A stretch of DNA of 11,996 nt. Source: Desulfobacterales bacterium. Lineage in GTDB: Bacteria; Desulfobacterota; Dissulfuribacteria; Dissulfuribacterales; JAMONC01. Position 1 is the stretch's first letter. Each line of letters opens with the position of its first letter. Location of the stretch: the NCBI GenBank assembly GCA_027066725.1, contig JAMONC010000142.1, forward strand, positions 1-11,996, in the 5' to 3' direction. The position numbers were made by a program, and so were the translations under genes. Under the pieces are notes generated by a model, which saw nothing but the letters and a program-made list of their open reading frames with translations, ran no database searches and had not been told where the DNA came from. Below, one piece after another: positions 6,520 to 11,996 of this stretch.

Positions 6520-7571
6520 AAAAAATTTATGTGGCAGCACTAACTGGTTATGCCGGCAAGACTTTAACTACTATGGGATTAGCTACCCATTTTATAGACA
6601 AAGGAAAGAAGGTTAGTTTCTTTAAACCTGTGGGTGCCCTTCCATTTTCAGTAGAGGGTAAGCTTACAGATGAAGATGCATGGAGGGTAGCAAGATTTAT
6701 TAAGCAAGATTGTGAACCAGATGAGGTATGTCCTGTTGTTGTTACACAGGATGTAACAGTTTCTGCATTAAAAGGGCAATTTCAGCCTCCATGGGAAAAA
6801 ATCTTAGGGCTTTGGGAGAAGTTAACCGCGGGCTCTGATATTGCCATTGTGGGTGGCTATGGAGCCTTATCCTCTGGTACTACTATGGGACTTTCTGGAC
6901 TAGAAGTCTGTAAACGTCTTGATTGTAAGATGATTTTAGTAGCCCGGTATGGAGGGCCATATATAGTAGATGATATCTTGGCAAGACTCCATGATATAAG
7001 GTCTTGTCTTTTAGGGGTAATATTAAACGATGTATCTTCTGAAGATATTGATACGGTTGCTTCTTTGATTAGTCCCTATCTTGAAAAGCAAGCTATACCA
7101 GTTTTGGGTATAATACCACATAATGAAACAGTAGCTGCTGTATCTGTAAGTGATTTACAAGAATTCTTAGGTGCAAGAGTACTTGCTGGATATCAAGGAA
7201 TGAATCAATTAGTTGAACACTTTTTAATAGGTGGTATGCAAGTTGATAAGGCTATTTCTTGGTTTTTAAAAGTACCTAATAATGCTGTTATTACTGGCGG
7301 AGATAGAGGTGACATACAGCTTGCAGCAATAGAATCTGGTACAAAATGTCTAATTTTAACGGGGGGCATGACTCCAAATGATGTAATTTTATCTAAGGCG
7401 GAAGAAAAGGGTGTTCCAATACTTGAGGTACCAGATGATACTTATGCTACTGCAAAACGTATTGAAACTATGAGTAGAAAGTTAAGATTAAGACACCCTA
7501 CAAAACTTCATAAAGCAATAGATATGTTTAGGTCTTCTGTAGATCTAGAACGATTAGAGTCTTTACTTTAA
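6516..7571 (+). CDS. BioD-like P-loop protein with DRTGG domain (phosphotransacetylase N-terminal-like)
   Basis: This 351-residue protein has the architecture of the N-terminal half of long bacterial phosphotransacetylases, but it lacks the catalytic phosphate acetyltransferase domain. Residues 1-200 form a dethiobiotin-synthetase-like P-loop domain: IYVAALTGYAGKT (4-16) is the Walker A-like loop, without the first Gly of the strict motif, as I recall is common in this family. It is followed by FFKPVGA (35-41) and IVGGYGALSSG (111-121). Residues about 215-320 form the DRTGG domain, seen as TGGDRGDIQLAAIE (260-273), LILTGG (279-284) and PDDTYATAKRIE (306-317). Its ATG overlaps the stop of the synthetase by 4 bp, so the two are almost certainly translationally coupled. 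Related proteins are annotated as BioD-like phosphotransacetylase family. Because the acyltransferase module is missing, a regulatory or adaptor role toward the synthetase is more likely. That role is inference. Confidence 0.87.
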   Translation: MKKIYVAALTGYAGKTLTTMGLATHFIDKGKKVSFFKPVGALPFSVEGKLTDEDAWRVARFIKQDCEPDEVCPVVVTQDVTVSALKGQFQPPWEKILGLWEKLTAGSDIAIVGGYGALSSGTTMGLSGLEVCKRLDCKMILVARYGGPYIVDDILARLHDIRSCLLGVILNDVSSEDIDTVASLISPYLEKQAIPVLGIIPHNETVAAVSVSDLQEFLGARVLAGYQGMNQLVEHFLIGGMQVDKAISWFLKVPNNAVITGGDRGDIQLAAIESGTKCLILTGGMTPNDVILSKAEEKGVPILEVPDDTYATAKRIETMSRKLRLRHPTKLHKAIDMFRSSVDLERLESLL

Positions 7572-7587
7572 TTCTTATGAAAAGGGG

Positions 7588-7624
7588 GAGTAGGGCAAAA
7601 TATGGGGGAGCTTTTGCCCTACTC
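7588..7624. terminator. 13-bp perfect hairpin between convergent genes, probable bidirectional terminator
   Basis: The arms 7588-7600 (GAGTAGGGCAAAA) and 7612-7624 are exactly complementary around an 11-base G-rich loop. It sits midway between the ends of the DRTGG gene and the convergent sulfite reductase gene. The plus-strand flank has no T-run. The minus-strand flank is CCCCC then TTTT, a weak tail. The placement supports termination in both directions, though the missing T tract on the plus side is unusual. Confidence 0.6.
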
Positions 7625-7634
7625 GTTATAGCCC

Positions 7635-8294
7635 CTAATCTAAGACTGCTTTTTTAAATTCTTCAAATCCTATACGAGCTATTAATTTAGAGAGTCTGTC
7701 TCCTTTTTTAGCATTTTCTTTATAGAATTTGATTATTTTTTCTGCGATATTTAAGGCGTCTTCAGTAGGAACGCCATCTGTTAATGTTTGCGAAAGAGCT
7801 GGTTTTGAACCTCCATTACCTCCAACAGTTATAGTCCATCCCTTCTTTTTACCTATAAAGCCAAGGTCTCTTATACAGCTTTCTGCACAGTCGTTTACAC
7901 AGCCAGAGACTGCTATTTTAAATTTTGCAGGCAAACTATAGCCATGATAGCGTTTGTCTAGTTCTGTTGCTAAAGCTAAAGAGTCTTGTTTACCCAATCT
8001 ACAAAATGTTGTACCAGGGCAAGCCCTAATGCTTCTTATACAAGCTCCAACTGCTGCTCCAGGTGTTGCACCCAATTCTTGCCATACAGAGTCAATATCT
8101 TCTTCTTTAATTCCAACAATTGCAATTCTTAAGGCGCTTGTTATTTTAAGAGCTTGTGCGCCATACTTTTCTGATACATCTGCAATTTTTCTTAAAAAAT
8201 CAGGAGTTACTACTCCTAGGGAGATATGAGGGACTATTGCATAAGTAGAATTATCTTTTTGAAGTACTGCCCCTTTTTCACCGTCTTTTAACAT
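7635..8294 (-). CDS. Small single-chain siroheme/[4Fe-4S] sulfite (or nitrite) reductase
   Basis: Members of this small family, known from Desulfovibrio as low-molecular-weight assimilatory-type sulfite reductase (about 24 kDa), carry one siroheme and one [4Fe-4S] cluster and reduce sulfite to sulfide by six electrons. The 219-residue product has the family's normal length. The N-terminal ferredoxin-like half (about 1-65, TYAIVPHISLGVVTPDFLRKI and KITSALRIAIVGI) is followed by the four cluster cysteines in the expected pattern. Cys92 and Cys98 are in ACPGTTFC (C-x5-C), and Cys132 and Cys136 are in SGCVNDC (C-x3-C). The last of these also bridges to siroheme in the family. An extra Cys140 is present. 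It starts at ATG 8294 behind a strong AAGGAGGAAG. It lies 63 bases after the Rrf2 gene with no terminator between, so the two are probably co-transcribed. Nitrite is an alternative substrate. Confidence 0.88.
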   Translation of the reverse strand: MLKDGEKGAVLQKDNSTYAIVPHISLGVVTPDFLRKIADVSEKYGAQALKITSALRIAIVGIKEEDIDSVWQELGATPGAAVGACIRSIRACPGTTFCRLGKQDSLALATELDKRYHGYSLPAKFKIAVSGCVNDCAESCIRDLGFIGKKKGWTITVGGNGGSKPALSQTLTDGVPTEDALNIAEKIIKFYKENAKKGDRLSKLIARIGFEEFKKAVLD

Positions 8295-8357
8295 AATACT
8301 TCCTCCTTATGTTTGTTTTTTTATTTTTGTATTGATTTAATTTTAGAAATATGTCTT

Positions 8358-8780
8358 TTATGGATATTTAAAGACGTTTTTAAATTCTGATAATCTTCTG
8401 TTTTTCAAATATTCATGAACTTCAGTACTAATTTTTTCTAGTAGGTCTGCTAAAATACACTGCTCTCCATCACATATTGGTGTATCAAAAAGACATTTAC
8501 TTGGTTGAATATGTCCTTCAATAGTTTCAAGTATTTCAAGAAGAGTTATTTCATTAGCATCTTTTGCAAGTGTAAACCCTCCTTTGGGTCCTCTGGTAGA
8601 AGCTACAAGTCCCTGTTTAGCCAGTCTCTGTAAGACCTTAGATAAATGTGCATCTGAAGCCTTAAGCCTTTTTGAGATTTCTTTTAATGAGACACATTCA
8701 TTTTTTTTTCTACTTGCCAAGTAAGCCATAGAGTGTAAAGCTAATGAAGCTGCTTCTGAAATTTTTAATATGTGAGTCAT
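8358..8780 (-). CDS. Rrf2-family transcriptional regulator
   Basis: Rrf2 proteins are winged-helix DNA-binding dimers, many of which bind an Fe-S cluster and report on iron, nitric oxide, redox or cysteine status. The 140-residue product has the helix-turn-helix at about 30-60 (SLKEISKRLKASDAHLSKVLQRLAKQGLV) and the wing RGPKGGFTLAK (63-73). The dimerisation helix carries three cysteines, Cys96, Cys103 and Cys108, spaced C-x6-C-x4-C. This differs from the C-x5-C-x7-C of IscR, so the cluster type or sensing mode could differ. It starts at ATG 8780. The upstream GGGTG (8788-8792 on the minus strand) is only a weak ribosome site. A perfect palindrome lies over its promoter. The downstream partner is the sulfite reductase, so control of sulfur reduction is the likely role. 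Confidence 0.92.
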   Translation of the reverse strand: MTHILKISEAASLALHSMAYLASRKKNECVSLKEISKRLKASDAHLSKVLQRLAKQGLVASTRGPKGGFTLAKDANEITLLEILETIEGHIQPSKCLFDTPICDGEQCILADLLEKISTEVHEYLKNRRLSEFKNVFKYP

Positions 8781-8806
8781 TGATAATCACCCTATTTTTT
8801 ATTTTA

Positions 8807-8818
8807 GTATTTAAATAC
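8807..8818. promoter_or_regulatory. 12-bp perfect palindrome, probable Rrf2 operator
   Basis: GTATTTAAATAC reads the same on both strands and covers the predicted -10 box of the regulator's promoter, where a bound repressor would block RNA polymerase. Its ATTT/AAAT core resembles that of some other Rrf2-family sites (NsrR-type). Direct binding by this regulator is inference from position. AT-rich palindromes of this size do occur by chance. Confidence 0.5.
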
Positions 8819-8840
8819 CAGTTTATTGAGAAATTGTCAA
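8812..8840 (-). promoter_or_regulatory. Predicted promoter of the rrf2-sulfite reductase operon
   Basis: On the minus strand a perfect TTGACA (8835-8840) is followed after 17 bases by TATTTA (8812-8817). The expected RNA start is near 8805, about 25 bases before the ATG. The -10 box lies entirely inside the palindrome at 8807-8818. Confidence 0.55.
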
Positions 8841-8845
8841 CCTTT

Positions 8846-8874
8846 TTATAAAATAAAATTGGAATTATTATAAT
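8846..8874 (+). promoter_or_regulatory. Possible promoter of the DUF218 gene
   Basis: A consensus TATAAT lies at 8869-8874. The matching -35 position (about 8846-8851) holds only TTATAA. The divergent Rrf2 promoter is immediately upstream, so the regulator might also influence this gene. Evidence is weak apart from the -10 box. Confidence 0.3.
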
Positions 8875-8913
8875 TAAACTCTGATACTTAAATTAATTGA
8901 GTAAATAATAACT

Positions 8914-9705
8914 ATGGATAGTTTTTTATTTAATTTAAAGAAGACCTTGGGTACCTTGTTACTTCCTTCAAGCCTTATTTTCCTGTGTCTTTTTTTTGGC
9001 TTTTTAATATGGCCGCTTAGAAGAAGGAGAAGGATGGCAAGAAATTGTTTCTTTAGTGCTCTTTTTATTTATATAATAGCAGCAACTGCGCCGATACCTA
9101 ATATTTTATTATGGTGGTTAGAAAAGCCTTTTAAACCAATTAGTGTTTCAGTATTAGAAAAGCAACACATAGATACATTAGTAATTTTAATGGGAGGTAT
9201 TAGCACATCAGATTCTATATATCCTATAGATCAATTAAATTCTTATTCACGTTTAAGGATATTAAAGGCATGGAAGATAATCCAAAATGACCCGGAAATT
9301 ACTCGTGTTATTATAATAGGAGGCAATAAGAAATATTCTAAAATTTCAGAGGCTGATATAGGTAAAAAGTTTTTAGAAGAACTTAAACTACCTAAAAGAA
9401 TTTCCATAAAAGTTTTATATGCCTATGATACATTTCAAAGCCTAGCTGAACTCCCTCCAGTAGTTAAAGGTAAAAAAATTGGACTCATAACTAGCGCATT
9501 TCATTTAAGAAGAGCTATGTACATTGCCCGTATATTTCATATAAATTCCGTTGCCATTCCATGTAATTATCTACATAGGACCTGTACCTGGTCTATTAAA
9601 CATTTGTGGCCAGATCCTATGTGTCTAGAAAAAAGTAATATTGTTACCCATGAATATTTAGGCCTTATCTGGATATGGTTATGTCATTTTTTATATAAGT
9701 ATTAG
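8914..9705 (+). CDS. DUF218 / SanA-ElyC-YdcF-like membrane-anchored protein
   Basis: Members of this family (E. coli ElyC, SanA, YdcF) are mostly envelope proteins linked to peptidoglycan or envelope-precursor metabolism, with unknown chemistry. The 263-residue product has two N-terminal membrane segments (about 12-34 and 46-64) separated by an Arg-rich loop RRRRR (36-40). The DUF218 domain follows from about 85: TLVILMGG (88-95), SRLRILKAWKI (112-122), VIIIGG (132-137), SEA (145-147), YDTFQSL (171-177) and the signature TSAFHLRRAMYIAR (193-206). The two-helix anchor is ElyC-like. The usual NT of the family's S-x-NT-x-EN segment is not kept, since the sequence reads YDTFQSL. No good Shine-Dalgarno sequence precedes ATG 8914. 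Its stop overlaps the convergent scaffold gene by four bases, so transcription must end inside a neighbour. Confidence 0.85.
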   Translation: MDSFLFNLKKTLGTLLLPSSLIFLCLFFGFLIWPLRRRRRMARNCFFSALFIYIIAATAPIPNILLWWLEKPFKPISVSVLEKQHIDTLVILMGGISTSDSIYPIDQLNSYSRLRILKAWKIIQNDPEITRVIIIGGNKKYSKISEADIGKKFLEELKLPKRISIKVLYAYDTFQSLAELPPVVKGKKIGLITSAFHLRRAMYIARIFHINSVAIPCNYLHRTCTWSIKHLWPDPMCLEKSNIVTHEYLGLIWIWLCHFLYKY

Positions 9706-11420
9706 TCTTCTTTAATCAATTGTGCCTCCAATTCTGCAATACCCTTTTGTAGTATTTCTACACGTTCTCTAGATTTCATACCTTTATATAATTTGAGGGC
9801 TACTCTATAAGCATCAAGTGCATCATCTAGTCTTCCTTGTTTTTGATATATATCACCTATAGTAGTCAAATAAAGCCCGGCTCTACTTGCATCTTTAAGT
9901 TGTTCACAAAGTTCAAGTGCCTTAAAAAGATAGGTAAGTAACTTTTCTTGATCTTTAAAATGTCTGTAGATATCTATCACTTTTTCTATGAGAATTAAGA
10001 GACTAATAGAGTCATGCTTTTTTTCACAAATAGCCATTGCTCTTTGATAGAGGGGTAGAGCTCCTTTAAAATCTCCTCTCATCAAAAGGACATCTGCTAA
10101 TTTTTCACAACAGTTTGCAATCTCAACCTCTTTTTTATAGTATTCAAATACAGGTAAGGCTTCTTTATATTTATCTAATGCTTCTAAACTCATCCCCCTA
10201 GCTTTTGCGAGGTCAGCTTCTCTATATAATTGATAGGCTACAGCAAGAGGGTCTTGTTTCGTTTGAGCTTGTTGTTCTTGATGTTTATTTTGATTATCTT
10301 TAGATGATTCCATAGATTTCTCCTTATATGCTTTTTCTATTTTTTCTAAAGCCTCTTTTGCAATATCTGCTATCGTAGTTTCAATATTTTTCTGTCCATC
10401 AAATATTGTAATTTTATTTGTATCTGTAGTTAATCTGTTAATGCTGTTTCGGGCTTCTTTGGCTTTTAGATTGCCAAGAGCCCATACAGCATAGCCTCTT
10501 ACTTTAGGATCTTTGTCATTTAGACAATCAAATATAGCAAAAAATGCACTACTTTTAATTAATTCAGGATGCCTTTGTCCAATTCTACCTGCTGACCAAA
10601 GTACAGCGGGCCTTAGTTGAGGGTCTCTAAGCATTGCTAACATATGCCTTACAAAAGAACCAAACACATCTGCACTACATCTTATAATTTCTCCCACAGC
10701 TTCAAGCGCTCCCCAACTTGCGGCAGCAGAATCATTGGCAGCATAAAGAAGTCTTCTTACAAGATCTCCTACTACTTCGGGCCTTAATTTTACAAGTGCT
10801 CCAGCACTTTTACCTAAACAAAGAACCGCATTCCATCTTAATTTTTCATCTGCAGAATATAAAAGCCTTTGTATTTTTCTTAGTACTAAAGAATCCTGCA
10901 GTACCATTTCACATAATTTTTCTGTATTACATTCTTTTACTAGCTTTTCTACCTCAGATTTTTTAAATCTCTTTTTAGTTATATTGGCAGTTTGTTTTTG
11001 AGAATTTTCTAAAGTAGTAGAAGGCTTATAAATAAAATTTTGTCCTTGTGCTTCAAGTATGTCATCATTTAACCTTATAAAGACCAATACTCCCCTTACA
11101 AAGCGACCATCACTAGTTTTCCCTGAAGGATAAATCATATTAGTTTGAATATCATATTTTTCTACTTGAGCATCTTGGTAATCTTCATCTGGCATAAGCG
11201 CCCATGCAAGGTCCCAGTCATCTTTGCATGCAAATCCCAGAGCCTCTATCATAGCAGAGCCGATGTTGTGTCCAGTTTCATCACATACGTATACTGCTCC
11301 ACACATACATGTTCCATACGAGAAATCTCCTAACCTCCTGGGTTCCATTTCTTTAGGTCTCTCTATTCTATTCCCACAAAATGGACACTTAGCAGCTTGA
11401 GCTAGAAATTTAGATGCCAT
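9702..11420 (-). CDS. Zinc-ribbon / HEAT-repeat / TPR protein of unknown function
   Basis: This 572-residue cytoplasmic protein has no signal peptide or membrane segment. Residues 1-125 form a compact domain with two cysteine pairs, CPFC (12-15) and CMC (38-40), likely binding zinc, followed by a conserved-looking stretch (VYVCDETGHNIGSAMIEALGF, then WDLAWALMPDEDYQD, and VRGVLVFIRL). Residues about 175-330 are HEAT-type helical repeats (KLRWNAVLCLGK; DPQLRPAVLWSAGRIGQ; DPKVRGYAVWALGNL). A charged Lys/Gln/Glu-rich linker lies at 355-392. Residues about 392-560 hold TPR units (ADVLLMRGDFKGALPLYQRAMAI; IGDIYQKQGRLDDALDAYRVALKL). HEAT and TPR arrays usually bind proteins, so a scaffold or assembly role is likely, but no partner is identifiable. 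It starts at ATG 11420 behind GGGAG and lies 20 bases after the TPR gene, so they form an operon. I recall similar proteins from sulfate reducers, with no assigned function. Confidence 0.85.
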   Translation of the reverse strand: MASKFLAQAAKCPFCGNRIERPKEMEPRRLGDFSYGTCMCGAVYVCDETGHNIGSAMIEALGFACKDDWDLAWALMPDEDYQDAQVEKYDIQTNMIYPSGKTSDGRFVRGVLVFIRLNDDILEAQGQNFIYKPSTTLENSQKQTANITKKRFKKSEVEKLVKECNTEKLCEMVLQDSLVLRKIQRLLYSADEKLRWNAVLCLGKSAGALVKLRPEVVGDLVRRLLYAANDSAAASWGALEAVGEIIRCSADVFGSFVRHMLAMLRDPQLRPAVLWSAGRIGQRHPELIKSSAFFAIFDCLNDKDPKVRGYAVWALGNLKAKEARNSINRLTTDTNKITIFDGQKNIETTIADIAKEALEKIEKAYKEKSMESSKDNQNKHQEQQAQTKQDPLAVAYQLYREADLAKARGMSLEALDKYKEALPVFEYYKKEVEIANCCEKLADVLLMRGDFKGALPLYQRAMAICEKKHDSISLLILIEKVIDIYRHFKDQEKLLTYLFKALELCEQLKDASRAGLYLTTIGDIYQKQGRLDDALDAYRVALKLYKGMKSRERVEILQKGIAELEAQLIKED

Positions 11421-11440
11421 TAGCAGTTTCTCCCAGTTTT

Positions 11441-11996
11441 TTATTTTTGAGCTTTTTCTAGCTTTTGTTTAAATTCATCCATTACTTGATATCCTAGTTC
11501 CTCTGCTTTTTGGGCATGTTCTTTTGCTTTTTCAATTTCGCCTTTATAATAATAAACAACAGCTAAGTTGTTATGGGCTAATCCAAAAGTAGGAGCAAGA
11601 CTTACAGCTTTTTGGGCATATTTTAATGCTCCGTCGAAGTCTCCTAATTCAACTAAAACTGTGGTAAGATTCGTAAGTGCAGGAATCATTTCAGGTTTTA
11701 TTTTAAGTGCTTGTTTGAAATAGTTTTCTGCTTCTTTCCAATTTTCTAATTGAATATATGCTGCTCCAATATTAGCCATTGCCTCAGCCGCATTAGGGTA
11801 AATTTTTAGTGCTTCTTTGTTCTCTTCTATACCTTTTTCTATTTGTCCTGTTTGGAAATAAATGGCTCCTAAATTTATTCTTATTTCAAAAGAGTGGGGA
11901 TCAATCACTAAAGCTTTTTTAAATGTCTGTATAGCATCATCTATGAGCCCTGCTTTCCAATATGCTAAGGCGAGTCTATGATGTGCAATAACCGAT
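11441..11996 (-). CDS. TPR-repeat protein, 5' end beyond the window
   Basis: The frame stays open from its stop at 11441-11443 to the right edge, so the GTG at 11908 is an internal Val codon and not a start. The visible 184 residues consist of about five tandem 34-residue TPR units: IAHHRLALAYWKAGLIDDAI; then RINLGAIYFQTGQIEKGIEE; AMANIGAAYIQLENWKEAEN; ALTNLTTVLVELGDFDGALK; and AHNNLAVVYYYKGEIEKAKE. Each shows the W/L-G-Y-A-P pattern. A short charged C-terminal helix follows. No catalytic motif is visible. TPR arrays bind other proteins. The close downstream HEAT/TPR gene is the obvious candidate partner, which is inference from operon structure. Confidence 0.85.
   Translation of the reverse strand, partial: SVIAHHRLALAYWKAGLIDDAIQTFKKALVIDPHSFEIRINLGAIYFQTGQIEKGIEENKEALKIYPNAAEAMANIGAAYIQLENWKEAENYFKQALKIKPEMIPALTNLTTVLVELGDFDGALKYAQKAVSLAPTFGLAHNNLAVVYYYKGEIEKAKEHAQKAEELGYQVMDEFKQKLEKAQK

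Noticed and set aside
7581..7610. G-rich run resembling a G-quadruplex
   Set aside because: Only three clear G-tracts (GGGGG, GGG, GGGGG) are present, one fewer than needed.

Overview
The window is about 12 kb of AT-rich DNA (roughly one third G+C by eye) from an anaerobic bacterium. Four genes suggest a low-GC, sulfur-metabolising member of the Desulfobacterota, near Desulfovibrionales: a small single-chain siroheme sulfite reductase, an Rrf2-type regulator beside it, an ADP-forming acyl-CoA synthetase paired with a BioD-like/DRTGG protein, and a HEAT/TPR scaffold protein. This placement is inferred from gene content and protein style; there is no rRNA in the window. I see no tRNA, rRNA, CRISPR array, intact transposon or phage gene.

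Layout. 1-107 (minus): the first 35 codons of a gene that leaves the window. 108-619: a gene-poor stretch unusually rich in short inverted repeats. 620-1690 (minus): MscS-type mechanosensitive channel. 1826-2104 (plus): rpsT (ribosomal protein S20) with a UUG start and a strong terminator. 2314-3174 (plus): short-chain dehydrogenase/reductase with a disturbed catalytic motif. 3175-4281 (minus): dGTPase-like HD phosphohydrolase, ending exactly against the dehydrogenase and probably read from a leaderless mRNA. 4420-7571 (plus): two-gene operon of an ADP-forming acetyl/acyl-CoA synthetase and a P-loop/DRTGG protein overlapping by 4 bp. 7635-8780 (minus): Rrf2 regulator followed by the small sulfite reductase. 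8914-9705 (plus): membrane-anchored DUF218 (SanA/ElyC/YdcF-like) protein, overlapping its convergent neighbour by 4 bp. 9702-11996 (minus): a TPR protein, cut by the window edge, followed by a zinc-ribbon/HEAT/TPR protein.

How the genes work together. The synthetase can make ATP from acetyl-CoA (or another acyl-CoA), ADP and phosphate. This fits a fermentative or sulfate-reducing life on organic acids, and the overlapping DRTGG partner may tune it. The Rrf2 regulator carries three cysteines and has a perfect 12-bp palindrome over the -10 box of its own promoter, which suggests that it senses redox, Fe-S or sulfur state and controls itself and the sulfite reductase. The HEAT/TPR pair looks like a protein-protein scaffold of unknown purpose. 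The other genes are housekeeping: translation, nucleotide-pool control, osmotic protection and envelope.

No clear new defence or mobile system is visible. The most unexplained material is the inverted-repeat region at 283-605, the altered dehydrogenase active site, the synthetase/DRTGG pair, and the zinc-ribbon/HEAT/TPR protein.
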